A DNA stretch of 64,000 nucleotides from Burkholderia vietnamiensis LMG 10929 (GTDB taxonomy: Bacteria > Pseudomonadota > Gammaproteobacteria > Burkholderiales > Burkholderiaceae). Below the pieces are notes generated by a model, which made no database searches, had not been told where the DNA came from, and saw only the letters and a program-made list of their open reading frames with translations. A program made the position numbers and the translations under genes. Shown in pieces: positions 1 through 9,026 of the stretch (position 1 is the stretch's first letter; every line of letters starts with the position of its first letter). Location: positions 868,001 to 932,000 of the forward strand of contig NZ_CP009632.1 of assembly GCF_000959445.1 (NCBI RefSeq), given 5' to 3'.

Positions 1-1
1 C

Positions 2-340
2 CGAATCCTCAGACATGTCACGTCGGTTGTGTCCGCACGCCTGCGGTCGTGCGACCTTTTCGGGCGTCTGGGTGGAGAGGAGTTCGCGATCGTGTTCGTG
101 GACGCGGGCATGACCGACGCAGCGGCGTTGACGAACGAACTGCGGCTTGCGGTCGAACGATCGCCAAACGAAGGCGTGCGCTGCACGTTCAGCGCGGGGG
201 TCGAATGCGTCACGCCCGGCGATACGCTGGCGGGCGCCCTGGCGCGGGCCGACGCGGCGCTTTACATGGCGAAGGCGACAGGGCGCAATCGAGTCGTGAC
301 GGCGTCCGAGGTCGACGAGCGCGACCTCGAAACGCATTGA
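2..340 (+). CDS. Diguanylate cyclase, C-terminal part of GGDEF domain (5' end outside window)
   Basis: The reading frame is open from the window edge, so only about the last 112 residues are present. It contains the GGEEF signature (GRLGGEEFAIVF) of the catalytic loop and, near the end, the ADAALYMAKATGRNRV segment typical of the last helix and strand of GGDEF domains. GGDEF proteins make cyclic di-GMP from two GTP. The intact signature argues for an active cyclase rather than a degenerate receptor. The sensory N-terminus is not visible, so the input signal is unknown. It converges with the LysR gene that follows. Confidence 0.93.
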   Translation, partial: RILRHVTSVVSARLRSCDLFGRLGGEEFAIVFVDAGMTDAAALTNELRLAVERSPNEGVRCTFSAGVECVTPGDTLAGALARADAALYMAKATGRNRVVTASEVDERDLETH

Positions 341-480
341 ACTACTGGCACGTCAAAGCCGATCCACCTCGGTGTGATCGCGGCGGTGCACTGACGAGCC
401 CGATTGGCTTCGTATGGCCCAAGAGTGAAGGTCAGCGGCGTTCACGAGGGCTTGTTCCCGCTCGCTTTCGCCATACCGCT

Positions 481-1392
481 TCATAGCGCTTGCGCCACCG
501 ACTCGATGAGCGCTCTCAACCATTGCTGCGCCGGATTGCCTTCGCTACGCCGATGCCACATCACGTGAAAGACGATATCCGGCAGCGGCATAGGCGGCGG
601 AAACAACACCAGCTTGCCGCCTGCGGGCGAATTGAGCGCGACCCGTTTCAGGACCGTCGCGGTCATCGTCGTGCGCGCGACGACCGCCGGCACGGCGAAC
701 ATCTGCGGTAGCGTCAGCGCGAGCGTGCGCTGCATGCCCTGTTGCGCCAGCGCCTCGTCCACCAGCCCGTGCCGTTGCCCTTCCGGCGACACCAGCGCAT
801 GCGGCAGCGACAGATAAGACTTCATGCTCATTCCGCGCCGCGCCGCCGGATGATGACTCGCGACGATCGTCACGAACTCGTCGCGCAGAATCGGACGAGT
901 GAGGATTCGGCCAACCGGCTGCGTAGGCGGTACGCCGATGGCCGCATCGATCTCGCCTGCATCGAGCATGTCCACCGCATCGTCGCGGTCGTTGAACGCA
1001 TGCACGTTGATCGCGATGCCGGGCGCCTGCTCGCCGAGCGCTTCCAGCAGCGCGGGCAGAAGCACGAACGCCGGGTAGTCCGACAACCCCAGGTTGAACG
1101 CGAGCGCCGCCTTGCCCGGCACGAACTCCGGCTGCTTCACCAGGGTCGCTTCGATCTGCCGTAGCGCCTGCGAAATGGGCTCGGCCAGCTCGCGCGCGCG
1201 CGGCGTGGGCAGCAGGCCATCCGCGCTGCGCAGAAACAGCGGATCGCCGAGCAGGATACGCAGCCGGGACAGTGCCGCGCTCATCGCCGGCTGACTCACG
1301 CCGACCAGTGCCGCCGCCCGGGTGACGTTGCGCTCGCTCATCAAGACGTCGAAGGCGGCCAGCAGATTCAGATCGATGCCATGAAAATCCAT
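481..1392 (-). CDS. LysR-family transcriptional regulator (NodD/PcpR-like)
   Basis: The product has 303 residues, the usual LysR length. The N-terminal winged helix-turn-helix covers about residues 5-65 (DLNLLAAFDVLMSERNVTRAA, then SQPAMSAALSRLR), followed by the two-lobe effector-binding domain. The start MDFHGIDLNLL is the standard one for the NodD-like subgroup. The ATG lies only 4 nt from an AT-rich inverted repeat and has no visible Shine-Dalgarno sequence, so it may be translated leaderless. It is divergent from the ester cyclase-oxidoreductase-SDR unit and most likely controls it, as LysR proteins commonly regulate the divergent operon. The inducer is unknown. Confidence 0.93.
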   Translation of the reverse strand: MDFHGIDLNLLAAFDVLMSERNVTRAAALVGVSQPAMSAALSRLRILLGDPLFLRSADGLLPTPRARELAEPISQALRQIEATLVKQPEFVPGKAALAFNLGLSDYPAFVLLPALLEALGEQAPGIAINVHAFNDRDDAVDMLDAGEIDAAIGVPPTQPVGRILTRPILRDEFVTIVASHHPAARRGMSMKSYLSLPHALVSPEGQRHGLVDEALAQQGMQRTLALTLPQMFAVPAVVARTTMTATVLKRVALNSPAGGKLVLFPPPMPLPDIVFHVMWHRRSEGNPAQQWLRALIESVAQAL

Positions 1393-1396
1393 AAAT

Positions 1397-1423
1397 CAAA
1401 TAATCATTTATATCGGTTATTTG
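1397..1423. promoter_or_regulatory. Inverted repeat in the LysR/ester cyclase divergent promoter
   Basis: Perfect 7-bp arms CAAATAA (1397-1403) and TTATTTG (1417-1423) are separated by 13 bp, inside an AT-rich patch in otherwise GC-rich DNA. The size (27 bp) and the T-N11-A-like character suit a LysR operator. It abuts the lysR start codon, consistent with autorepression. Confidence 0.55.
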
Positions 1424-1504
1424 TTGGATGGATTCTACCGGCGGCGCACACTCTCGTCACCTCCAACCGCAACGTCACGACGACGCCACCACGAGAGCAA
1501 AACC

Positions 1505-1951
1505 ATGACCGCCATCGACTCCCAACTCTCCGAGCGCCTGCGCATCGAACGCGTGGCCGTGGAAACGCTGTACCGCGCGTTCAGCGACAACGACCCCGAC
1601 CTTGTCGACACGGTGCTCGCCCCTGACTGGGAAGATATTCCGCTTGCGCCGGGCCAGGGTCCTGGACCGGACGGCATCAAGCCGATCATCCGCAGTTTTG
1701 CGCAGGCCTTCCCCGACGTGCGCATCGTCATTCACGACATCGTTCAGGTGCCGGGGCAGATCGCGGTGCGCGCCGAAATTACCGGCACGCATCGCGGCGA
1801 ACTGTTCGGAATCGCCCCGACCGGCAAGCAGGTCCGCTTCCGCCTGCACGAATTCCACGCGCTGGACGGTCAGCGCGTAACCACCACGTGGCACATGGAG
1901 GACTGGTTCGGCCTGTTCCTTCAACTCGGCCAGTTTCCGACGCAAGCCTGA
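1505..1951 (+). CDS. SnoaL-like ester cyclase / NTF2-fold protein
   Basis: The product has 148 residues and belongs to the SnoaL-like polyketide/ester cyclase group (NTF2 alpha+beta barrel). Evidence is the N-terminal helix with YRAFSDNDPDLVDTVLAPDW, the central FAQAFPDVRIVIHDIV and the closing TTTWHMEDWFGLFLQLG, all typical of this family. The start at MTAIDSQ is preferred over an upstream in-frame ATG because homologues begin near here. Such proteins are often stress- or catabolism-linked and are frequently annotated without a known substrate. It is first in a unit with the oxidoreductase and the two SDRs. Confidence 0.8.
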   Translation: MTAIDSQLSERLRIERVAVETLYRAFSDNDPDLVDTVLAPDWEDIPLAPGQGPGPDGIKPIIRSFAQAFPDVRIVIHDIVQVPGQIAVRAEITGTHRGELFGIAPTGKQVRFRLHEFHALDGQRVTTTWHMEDWFGLFLQLGQFPTQA

Positions 1952-2022
1952 GCTGCCTCGTTCCGAAATCTCGAACCTCTGAAACCTGGACGGGACCCGT
2001 GAGCATCGCCCTCAAGCAAACC

Positions 2023-2943
2023 ATGAAAGCAGCAGTCATCACCACCTTCGGCCATCCCGATGTCGTCAGCATCGGCGAGACCGCACTGCGGGACATGCGG
2101 CCCGATGAGGCCATCGTCCGCATCGAAGCGGCGGCCGCAAATCCGCTGGACCTGAAGATCGTCGCAGGCTACATGCAGCAGGTTTTCCCCGTCGCCCTTC
2201 CCTACACGCCGGGCACCGATTTCAGCGGCATGGTCGAGGCGATCGGCGAGCATGTCACGCATCTGCAGCCGGGTGACCGCGTATTCGGCCGCAGCGCGCC
2301 GAGTGCGGGCGGCGCATTCGCGCAGCAGCTGGTGATCGCGGCCGCCGAGCTGTGCGCGATTCCTGCCGGAATGAGTTTTGAGCAGGCGGCGTCGCTGCCG
2401 ACCACATTCGGCACAGCGCGTCAGGCGCTGTTCGATTCAGGGCGCCTGCAACGGGGACAGCGCGTGCTGATCCATGCGGCAGCCGGTGGCGTCGGCAGCA
2501 TGGCCGTGCAGCAGGCGCACCTGGCGGGCGCGTATGTGATTGCCACGGCATCGGCAGGCAATATCGAACTGGTGAAGAGCCTCGGCGCGGACGAAGTGAT
2601 CGACTACCGCACGCAGGACTTTGTACAGATGCGCAATATCGATCTGGTGCTCGACCCGATCGGCGGCGAGACGCTGGAGAAGTCGTGGGCGGTGTTGCGC
2701 GAGGGCGGCCGCATCGCGACGCTGGTGGAGTTCGGCATCGAGTCGCGAAACGGGCGTATCGGTGAGGCGGTGTTCTTCAGAAGCGCGACGCCTTCGCTTC
2801 CCGAAGCGGTCAGGCAGTTCCGGGCGGGGCAGTTGCAGATCGTCATCGATTCGATCTTCCCGCTGGAAGACACGCGCGCCGCGCTCGAGAAGCTCGCGAC
2901 GGGTCATACGCGCGGCAAGGTGCTTATCCGCACGCGCATCTGA
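2023..2943 (+). CDS. NADPH:quinone oxidoreductase-like MDR enzyme
   Basis: The product has 306 residues in the medium-chain dehydrogenase/reductase superfamily, quinone-oxidoreductase type. The GroES-like N-terminal domain contains ANPLDLKI and PYTPGTDFSGMVEAIG; the Rossmann part contains AAAGGVGSMAVQQAHLAGA for NADPH binding. The zinc-ligand cysteines of classic alcohol dehydrogenases are absent, so it is expected to be zinc-independent and to reduce quinones or activated alkenes. ATG 2023 is preferred; an in-frame GTG at 1999 is an alternative. It lies 71 bp after the cyclase gene and 15 bp before the first SDR. Confidence 0.85.
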   Translation: MKAAVITTFGHPDVVSIGETALRDMRPDEAIVRIEAAAANPLDLKIVAGYMQQVFPVALPYTPGTDFSGMVEAIGEHVTHLQPGDRVFGRSAPSAGGAFAQQLVIAAAELCAIPAGMSFEQAASLPTTFGTARQALFDSGRLQRGQRVLIHAAAGGVGSMAVQQAHLAGAYVIATASAGNIELVKSLGADEVIDYRTQDFVQMRNIDLVLDPIGGETLEKSWAVLREGGRIATLVEFGIESRNGRIGEAVFFRSATPSLPEAVRQFRAGQLQIVIDSIFPLEDTRAALEKLATGHTRGKVLIRTRI

Positions 2944-2958
2944 TCGAGGAGCCGGACG

Positions 2959-3891
2959 ATGACATACGAAACGAATCAGGTGGTGCTGGTAACGGGCGCA
3001 GGCTCCGGCATCGGACGGGCGATCGCGCTCTCGCTTGCACGCGGAGGACATAGGGTCTATGCGAGCATGCGCGATCCGCAAGAGAAAGATCGCGAACGCA
3101 GCGACGCGCTGCAGCAGCTCGCACGACGGGAATCGCTCGCGCTCGACGTGCTCGAACTGGACGTGCTGTCGGAGACGGCCTGCCGTGCCGCCGTCGATTT
3201 CATCCTCGCGCAGCAGGGACGCATCGACGTGGTCGTGAACAACGCCGGCATGTTGATGGTGGGCCTGACGGAAGCATTCTCGGTGGAACAGGCCGCGCAG
3301 ATCATCGATACCAACGCGCTGTCGTGGCTGCGAGTGAATCGCGCGGCGCTGCCCGCGATGCGTCGGCAAGGCCGCGGTCTGTTGATGTACGTGGGCAGCA
3401 CCACGTCGCGCCTGCACGAGCCGTTCCTCGGGCCGTATACCGCGAGCAAGGCGGCGGGCGATGCTCTCGCCGAGATCATGGCGATGGAAGTGCGGCCGTC
3501 GGGCATCGACAGCGTGATCCTCGTCCCCGGCGCCTTTACTTCAGGCACCGAACATTTCTCCGATGCGGGTTCGCCTGCGTATTCCACCATCGAGCGGCAA
3601 TACGGCCCGCTGGCACAGCGAATCGCGGGTCTCGGCGAGAAGCTCGCTTCCATCGATGCGGGGAACGGCGGCGCGCTCGATGTATCGGCGGTCGGTACGG
3701 CGGCGCTCGATGTATTGGCGATGCCGCACGGCCAGCGGCCATTGCGCGTAACCGTCGATGGCCAGCGCAAGGGTACCGAAGCAATCGATGCGGTTCATCA
3801 CGAGAAGCAGGTCGCGTTTTTGCGCAGGATGGGCCTGGAAGACCTGATCTTGCCGCCGCCCGTCGCAACACGCGAGGAGATGAAAGCATGA
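2959..3891 (+). CDS. SDR-family oxidoreductase
   Basis: The product has 310 residues in the classical short-chain dehydrogenase/reductase family. The nucleotide-binding TGAGSGIG is at residues 12-19, NNAG is in the middle of the Rossmann fold, and the catalytic Tyr-Lys pair is in YTASK. It resembles cytosolic NAD(P)H-dependent keto-reductases of broad specificity. Translational coupling to the next gene is likely because the stop codon overlaps the next start (ATGA at 3888-3891). Confidence 0.88.
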   Translation: MTYETNQVVLVTGAGSGIGRAIALSLARGGHRVYASMRDPQEKDRERSDALQQLARRESLALDVLELDVLSETACRAAVDFILAQQGRIDVVVNNAGMLMVGLTEAFSVEQAAQIIDTNALSWLRVNRAALPAMRRQGRGLLMYVGSTTSRLHEPFLGPYTASKAAGDALAEIMAMEVRPSGIDSVILVPGAFTSGTEHFSDAGSPAYSTIERQYGPLAQRIAGLGEKLASIDAGNGGALDVSAVGTAALDVLAMPHGQRPLRVTVDGQRKGTEAIDAVHHEKQVAFLRRMGLEDLILPPPVATREEMKA

Positions 3892-4628
3892 GGACGCAAC
3901 CCGATCGCGCCGCTATCGTGACGGGCGCATCTCGCGGCATCGGCAAGGAGATCGCGCTGCGGCTCGCCGACGACGGCTTCGCCGTCGCGGCAGGTTATGC
4001 CGGCAACCGTGCTCAGGCCGACGCGACAGTCGCGGCAATCAAGGCGCGCGGCGGCACGGCCATTGCAGTACAGGGCGACGTGTCCGACGCGGACGATGTC
4101 GCGCGCCTGTTCTCGGCGGCGCAACAGGCCTTCGGCCGACTCGATGCAGTCGTCAGCAATGCCGGCGTAATGAGCATGGCGAAGATCGAGACCGGCAACG
4201 CGGCAGCGTTCGATCGCATGATGTCCATCAACGTGCGTGGCACCTTTCTGGTACTCGCCAAAGCCGCCGAGGTGTTGGGCGATGGTGGGCGCATCGTAGC
4301 CTTGTCCACCAGCGCAATCGCCAAGGCGTCGCCGGGCTATGGGCCGTATATCGCCTCGAAGGCGGCCGTCGAAGGCCTGGTCCACGTGCTCGCCAACGAA
4401 CTACGCGGACGCAACATCACGGTCAATGCGATCGCGCCTGGCCCCGTCGCAACCGAACTGTTTTTCGACGGCAAAACCGAAGAACAGGTGGCGATGCTCG
4501 CGAAAATGGCGCCGCTGGAACGACTTGGACAACCGGTAGATATCGCCAATGCGGTCTCGTTCCTCGTGGGTCGGGACGGAGCGTGGATCAATTCGCAGAT
4601 CGTGCGGGTTAATGGTGGATTTGCGTGA
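3888..4628 (+). CDS. SDR-family oxidoreductase (FabG-like)
   Basis: The product has 246 residues, the common size for FabG-like SDRs. It carries TGASRGIG at residues 12-19, SNAG, YIASK with the catalytic Tyr/Lys, and ends with WINSQIVRVNGGFA, the usual substrate-loop and C-terminal strand of glucose/3-oxoacyl reductase-like SDRs. It overlaps the preceding SDR by four bases (ATGA), so the two are probably co-translated. It closes the unit controlled by the divergent LysR. The substrate cannot be assigned. Confidence 0.88.
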   Translation: MRTQPDRAAIVTGASRGIGKEIALRLADDGFAVAAGYAGNRAQADATVAAIKARGGTAIAVQGDVSDADDVARLFSAAQQAFGRLDAVVSNAGVMSMAKIETGNAAAFDRMMSINVRGTFLVLAKAAEVLGDGGRIVALSTSAIAKASPGYGPYIASKAAVEGLVHVLANELRGRNITVNAIAPGPVATELFFDGKTEEQVAMLAKMAPLERLGQPVDIANAVSFLVGRDGAWINSQIVRVNGGFA

Positions 4629-5040
4629 CCGAAGGTCGTACGCATGGCATGTATGGTGTCGCCGTCGGGACCGCTGCGTGCATACGTCGTGCGGCGGGCG
4701 TCTCATGGATCTCATGGAATCCGGGAGGTGCGACTTGATCTGCTCTCCTGAGATTTGACCTAAGCGGCACCAGGGAACCGGTCGGTTGATTCGGCCAAGG
4801 GGTGAGGCTTTACGGCATTGAATGGCCGATGGTGGGGCAGCTTCGGGTTTCTGGGCGGTTGGGTGACTTAATGCTTGGGGGCGCCGCCGCGGCCGAAACT
4901 GGGAGTTTGCCTCTGGTCCATGTTCCGCTCGTTGAGCTGTTGCGTCGATATTTCGTTGTCGACCCGGAGCGGTCCTTCGGATTTGCCGAAAGCGGCCCTA
5001 CGCCTGTGAAGACGATGACCGCGAAGACGATATTGCACAT
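4629..5040. other. Intergenic stretch at the edge of the accessory islet
   Basis: The 412 bp between the SDR and the first islet gene hold no gene I can support. An 80-codon frame on the + strand (4802-5044) has no recognisable family and no Shine-Dalgarno sequence; it may be a degraded dispersed element. Base composition drops from strongly GC-rich towards the islet here, so this is where the left island boundary would be sought. Confidence 0.4.
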
Positions 5041-5844
5041 CTAGGATTCGGACAGGAATTTCCCGTGGATTTTCCATGTGGTGGCTCGATGATCCTCAAA
5101 CGAGCCGCCTAATTCCAATCCAGACTTGCCTGCGGTCAATTTGAGGCCCGCGTTGATCCCAAAGTCGTCTTCGTAGTTCACGGCTAACGAAAACTCCTTC
5201 AATCCGAAGTTGATCCTTCCTTTTGCAATAGACTGCCAAGTCGGTTCGTGCGGATACCAAACTAGCGATTCCGGCAATTGGGGGCGCGTGCTTCCGCGAA
5301 GGTTCGCTTCATACAGTAAGCCTGATACGCTTGATTGTTTTCCAGATAAATCAAATCCGACCGTTGACTCCGGTATTGGAACAGACAAGCTGGCTGCGAA
5401 TTCTCGGGACCACCCCCTGACGTGTTCGACCCTGATTTCGCTGGCACCTAAGGCCATTAGGAGGTCAATCGCCTCCGAAAATTTATGTTCAAAAGAGAGA
5501 CGATGAAAGGAGGCGACAGTGAAGTAGACACCCTTTGATGCGGGGTGTGCCACATAAAGAACACCCTCCCGAGGATGGCCGGGTGGGAATGTCAGGGCGC
5601 TAGCTTGAGTCTGACTGATCTGGGTAATATTCAGTCCGCTCTGCCGCGCCTTGCTCCACGCGATCAGGGCCTCCGCCCCGCCAACGAGCAGGTTGACTAC
5701 CGTTGCGCCATAGAGAATCCCCAGTGCATTTTCAGCGATGTTGTTAAAGTCAACGCCCTTCTTCGGCTGCCGGGCAGCAGCTTCTGCCTCTTCGGCGGCC
5801 TTTACAACTTCATCAGGTGCGACGACAATTAGCTGGCTATTCAT
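5041..5844 (-). CDS. Unknown protein with one hydrophobic segment; partner of the DUF4393 gene
   Basis: The product has 267 residues and I do not recognise its family. What can be seen: an Ala/Glu-rich N-terminal helix (residues about 8-30), a hydrophobic stretch (LGILYGATVVNLLVGGAEAL, about 42-62) that could be a membrane segment, and a long C-terminal part of alternating hydrophobic and polar residues that looks beta-rich. Base composition is lower in GC than its surroundings, suggesting transfer. It lies 85 bp downstream of the DUF4393 reading frame on the same strand and may form a two-gene unit with it. No clear Shine-Dalgarno sequence precedes the ATG. Confidence 0.65.
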   Translation of the reverse strand: MNSQLIVVAPDEVVKAAEEAEAAARQPKKGVDFNNIAENALGILYGATVVNLLVGGAEALIAWSKARQSGLNITQISQTQASALTFPPGHPREGVLYVAHPASKGVYFTVASFHRLSFEHKFSEAIDLLMALGASEIRVEHVRGWSREFAASLSVPIPESTVGFDLSGKQSSVSGLLYEANLRGSTRPQLPESLVWYPHEPTWQSIAKGRINFGLKEFSLAVNYEDDFGINAGLKLTAGKSGLELGGSFEDHRATTWKIHGKFLSES

Positions 5845-6270
5845 TTGCGTGTAAGATGGTCGGTCAACTGGATATTAAAGTAGGAACACGGATTGCCTGC
5901 GTGGCAATCGTCTCCAGCAGATGGTTATTTCAGGCGGCGGTTGGCGCTGGCGTTGATAAGTCAAACATGCCAACCGCACGCGCGAATTGAACACCGAAGG
6001 CGGTGCGAATCATCGACCCCCTCTGATAAATGACCGATTGGCCCTCTCTGTCGTGCGTTGCTTTCAACTCCTGATATAGCTTGCGATTTTCGACCCACGC
6101 ATAGAATCGGTCCTCCGTTATGTATCGATCATAGCTGACCTCGATGAGACCGAGCCGAACCCAATTGTCGATCATGGCGGGAAACTCAGGTAGTTCCACA
6201 TCGTCATTGGTGTGCACATCGGACAGTGCGACGTAGTGCCTCTGCAAGGTACGGAATTGCCCGGTTGGAC

Positions 6271-6274
6271 CTAG
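6271..6274. repeat. Target site duplication CTAG, left copy
   Basis: CTAG directly abuts the left IS end and is repeated at 7625-7628 at the right end. A 4-bp CTAG/YTAR duplication is characteristic of the IS5 group of the IS5 family. Confidence 0.9.
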
Positions 6275-7624
6275 CAGGCTGTTGAAATTGGATACGGTGT
6301 AAACGAGCCCTGAGGGCGGTGCGTTAGAGATATCGTGTTCATGATCTTGGGCAGACGAGAGCGATGCGCGGAATGGACGAGATGCAAGAACCGCTGTTCA
6401 CGACGGTAAAGCTGGAAGATTTTGTTCCGGCCGATCACCCATTGAGGCCGCTTCGACTGCTGGTCAATCAAGCGCTGAAGCGACTCAATGGGCTGTTCAG
6501 CACGATCTATGCAGACAGCGGTCGAGCATCGATTGCGCCCGAGAAACTGCTGCGTGCGCTGCTGTTGCAAGTGTTTTACTCGGTGCGTAGCGAGCGCATG
6601 CTGATGGAACAAATGCGCTACAACTTGCTGTTCCGTTGGTTCGTCGGGCTGGCGATTGAAGACGCCGTCTGGGATCACTCGGTGTTCTCGAAGAACCGCG
6701 ATCGTTTGCTCGAGCACGAAGTGGTCGAAGCGTTCTTTACCGAAGTCATGAGCTTGGCCGACAAGCAAGGGCTGCTGTCTAGAGAACACTTCTCGGTCGA
6801 TGGCACGCTGATCCAGGCGTGGGCCAGCCACAAGAGCTTCCGACCCAAGGACGGTTCGGACGATCCACCGGCCGGCGGTGGCCGCAATGCCGACACCGAC
6901 TGGAAAGGCAAGCGGCGCAGCAACGACACGCACGAATCGAGTACCGATCCGGATGCGCGTCTGTTCCGAAAGGGGCGGCAAAGCGGAGCCATCCTTTGTT
7001 ATCAGGGGCACATCCTGATGGAGAACCGCTCGGGCTTGGTGGTCGGCGCAGTGGTCAGCCACGCTGACGGTTTCGGCGAACGTGTAAGTGCATTGCGCCT
7101 GCTCGACTGTGTGCCGGGTCGTCACGCCAAGACGCTCGGCGCCGACAAGGGTTACGACATGCGCGACTTTGTCCGGGATTGCCGGGCTCGCAAAGTGACG
7201 CCACACGTCGCGCGCAACGACACGCATCAAGGCGGCAGCGCGATCGACGGCCGCACTTCGCGACACGCCGGCTATGGCATCAGCCAAGTCATTCGCAAGC
7301 GCATCGAAGAGCACTTCGGCTGGGGCAAGACCGTCGGCAGGATTCGACAGACTGCGTATCGCGGCATCAAACGGGTCGACCAGCACTTCAAACTGACGAT
7401 GCTGGCGAGCAACCTGACTCGAATGGCTCGAATACTGGCAGTGGTGCCACAAGGAGCGGCGCGATGAGCCGCCCAAGCGCTGCCGTTGCGCGGCAACGCG
7501 CCGGCCGACCCGCTCACCAGCGGGGCATCCGGCACGATCCGTCTGAAACTCAGCAGCCAATCGCATACGAAACCCTTTTAAACCGCGTTCCGGTCGTCAA
7601 AACGAGGCGCTTTTCAACAGCCTG
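6275..7624 (+). mobile_element. Complete IS5-family insertion sequence, 1350 bp
   Basis: The ends are inverted repeats: the left end starts CAGGCTGTTGAAA at 6275 and the right end, read on the minus strand from 7624, starts with the same 13 bases. One DDE transposase fills most of the element. The 4-bp CTAG duplication at both junctions and the intact transposase show a complete and recent insertion. It sits inside the DUF4393 gene in the opposite orientation to that gene. I cannot name the exact IS without a database. Confidence 0.93.
6364..7467 (+). CDS. IS5-family DDE transposase
   Basis: The product has 367 residues. The DUF772-like N-terminal part (SIAPEKLLRALLLQVFYSVRSER, LLFRWFVGL) is followed by a DDE catalytic core: Asp146 in FSVDGTLIQAWAS, Asp261 in GADKGYD and Glu315/316 in RIEEHFGWGK, the last within the Y-(2)-R-(3)-E-(6)-K type region of IS4/IS5 transposases. 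The length fits a single-frame IS5-group enzyme with no frameshift. The start MRGMDEM is chosen as the first ATG after a purine-rich GACGAGAG; ATG 6373 is possible. Confidence 0.93.
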   Translation: MRGMDEMQEPLFTTVKLEDFVPADHPLRPLRLLVNQALKRLNGLFSTIYADSGRASIAPEKLLRALLLQVFYSVRSERMLMEQMRYNLLFRWFVGLAIEDAVWDHSVFSKNRDRLLEHEVVEAFFTEVMSLADKQGLLSREHFSVDGTLIQAWASHKSFRPKDGSDDPPAGGGRNADTDWKGKRRSNDTHESSTDPDARLFRKGRQSGAILCYQGHILMENRSGLVVGAVVSHADGFGERVSALRLLDCVPGRHAKTLGADKGYDMRDFVRDCRARKVTPHVARNDTHQGGSAIDGRTSRHAGYGISQVIRKRIEEHFGWGKTVGRIRQTAYRGIKRVDQHFKLTMLASNLTRMARILAVVPQGAAR

Positions 7625-7628
7625 CTAG
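7625..7628. repeat. Target site duplication CTAG, right copy
   Basis: Second copy of the 4-bp duplication flanking the IS. Deleting the IS plus one copy restores the DUF4393 reading frame across the junction (reading ...IRQSLGPTGQFRTLQRHY...). Confidence 0.9.
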
Positions 7629-8334
7629 TGATTGTCGGATCTCGACAATCGGCTGTAGCCCTGGATTTAATAGAATTGGCCGCAGCAAGGGCACCTCCGC
7701 AGCATCAATCTGCCTAATAATCTCTACAAACGCGGGATGCGCGCTTCGGCTGACTCGCTTGTCCATCGCGGTCGCTAGCAACGACAGGTACATGGCCTTC
7801 AGATCCGGCTCTTCGTGCGTGAACGCCAAACCCTGCAGCGCGGGGCCGGCAACCGAGCTTTTGGGCTCAACCATCTCGTCGGTCGGAATCGACGCCGCCT
7901 TCGCCGCCATTTCGCTCTGAAAGCGTTCAGCAAAGTAAGCTCGAGCTTTCTCAATGCCGTAATTCAACGCGGCCAGCGGCAAGAGCGCATTGTTAATGGT
8001 CTTCGTCAGAGTAACTGCCGCTTGGCCGAGGTTCTTTCCTGCTTCCTTTACTTCCGGCGTATCGCCTGCCACTTTCATCAATGCGCCCACTGCTTCAATA
8101 CCGCCTTTGGCGGTTGATACCGGGTCAACCATTCTTAGCCCCTTTGTTATCGAATCGACGAGATTTACGCCTAGTGAAGCAATATAGGAAGGAGGCATGT
8201 CGGTATACGACTAAGCCTTATATCGATTGTCGATGATCCACGCAAGGCTGTCGAGCGGCCGAAATTGGCCGAAGATTGCTGCCCGGGCCTCGACAGGGGG
8301 CGACCGAACAGTCATGGCCGCCGCAAAGGCACCG

Positions 8335-8727
8335 TTAGCGGCTGGCCCACCACCGCTCAGCCTCGTCGAGGTGAGCGCATAGCGTGTCCGCGACAGCCAT
8401 CGGCGAACTGCCGTCGTCGAATCGAAACCAGTGGTCATTATTCGGCCCAAGCGCGCCGAGTCTATGGCGCTGGCGAGGATGTAGAACGTGTGCCGTGACC
8501 ATACTGGCGGAGATGAATTTCCCCCAGTGGGTGGTGATACCCCCCACCCCGCATTGAGCCAGCTCCACGACGAAGCCCCCTCCGTGACGATCGAACTGCA
8601 CCGTCAGCAGATCAACCCGACCATCTCGTTGTCGTCGAAAATGAGGCAAAGAACCTTTGAACCCTCGCTGGCGAAGCGCAGGAACAAAACGCGCTTTCAA
8701 CGCGCTGTCCATCTCCTTACGACTCAT
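8335..8727 (-). CDS. DUF4304 family protein
   Basis: The product has 130 residues and matches the DUF4304 pattern: an N-terminal helix (SRKEMDSALKARFVPALRQRGFKGSLPHFRR) followed by a strand-rich part in which the protein reports on its own line of text-like repeats (VDLLTVQFDRHGGGFVVELAQCG) and a C-terminal helix ending in ERWWASR. The biochemical role of this family is unknown. GAGGAG nine bases before the ATG decides the start. It is on the same strand as the DUF4393 gene but separated from it by about 200 bp. Confidence 0.75.
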   Translation of the reverse strand: MSRKEMDSALKARFVPALRQRGFKGSLPHFRRQRDGRVDLLTVQFDRHGGGFVVELAQCGVGGITTHWGKFISASMVTAHVLHPRQRHRLGALGPNNDHWFRFDDGSSPMAVADTLCAHLDEAERWWASR

Positions 8728-9026
8728 CGGCTTGTCTCCTCAGGATGGGGCAGCTAGGTTGTCGCCTGTCCGCAACTTCAATTGTCAGCAATTCGGGCGG
8801 TGATGTCGACTGACCGCTCCTGGCCGAGGCCGTGTCAACACTCGAAGTTACCCGTTTTTCGGATGCCGCTTTACCCTTCCCGACGTGTCGCGAGGCCGAT
8901 ATATCGCATTCTGGCGGGGCGCCTTCACCATTGGCCGGCCCTGGCACCCGTTTTTACACAGCCTGGGCCGGACTGTGTCTTCGCGCGAGTCAGGCTTCGT
9001 GCGTCACACGGCGGTATGTTCGACTA
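8728..9026. other. Intergenic region within the accessory islet
   Basis: The 299 bp between the two minus-strand genes show overlapping short frames on both strands but none with a recognisable family or ribosome-binding site. I see no repeat or terminator hairpin of note. Confidence 0.35.

Larger units (their letters stand above)
5930..8132 (-). pseudogene. DUF4393 (Abi-alpha-type) gene interrupted by an IS5-type element
   Basis: The N-terminal half (8132 down to 7625) and C-terminal half (6270 down to 5930) join in frame if the IS and one CTAG copy are removed, giving 282 residues without any other defect. The first half has the family's LTKTINNALLPLAALNYGIEKA, VAGPALQGLAFT and LLATAMDKRVSRSAHPAFVEII blocks; the second has MIDNWVRLGLIEVSYDRYI. 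I know the family as DUF4393 or Abi-alpha, placed with abortive-infection-like proteins; its mechanism is not established. ATG 8132 is preferred because AAGGGG precedes it; an upstream in-frame ATG at 8198 lacks a ribosome-binding site. In the present state only a truncated product ending in about 10 IS-influenced bases could be made. Confidence 0.88.

Noticed and set aside
4802..5044. 80-codon plus-strand frame
   Set aside because: No family, no ribosome-binding site, and composition does not look coding; left as part of an intergenic feature.
5930..6247. Independent 105-residue gene
   Set aside because: Its apparent start is a TTG inside the DUF4393 frame; joined to the other side of the IS it is the C-terminus of that gene.
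8114..8132. TTGAT...GTCAA near the DUF4393 start as an FNR-type box
   Set aside because: The half-sites are 5 bp apart instead of 4 and lie inside the coding start; it is outside the boxed cluster.
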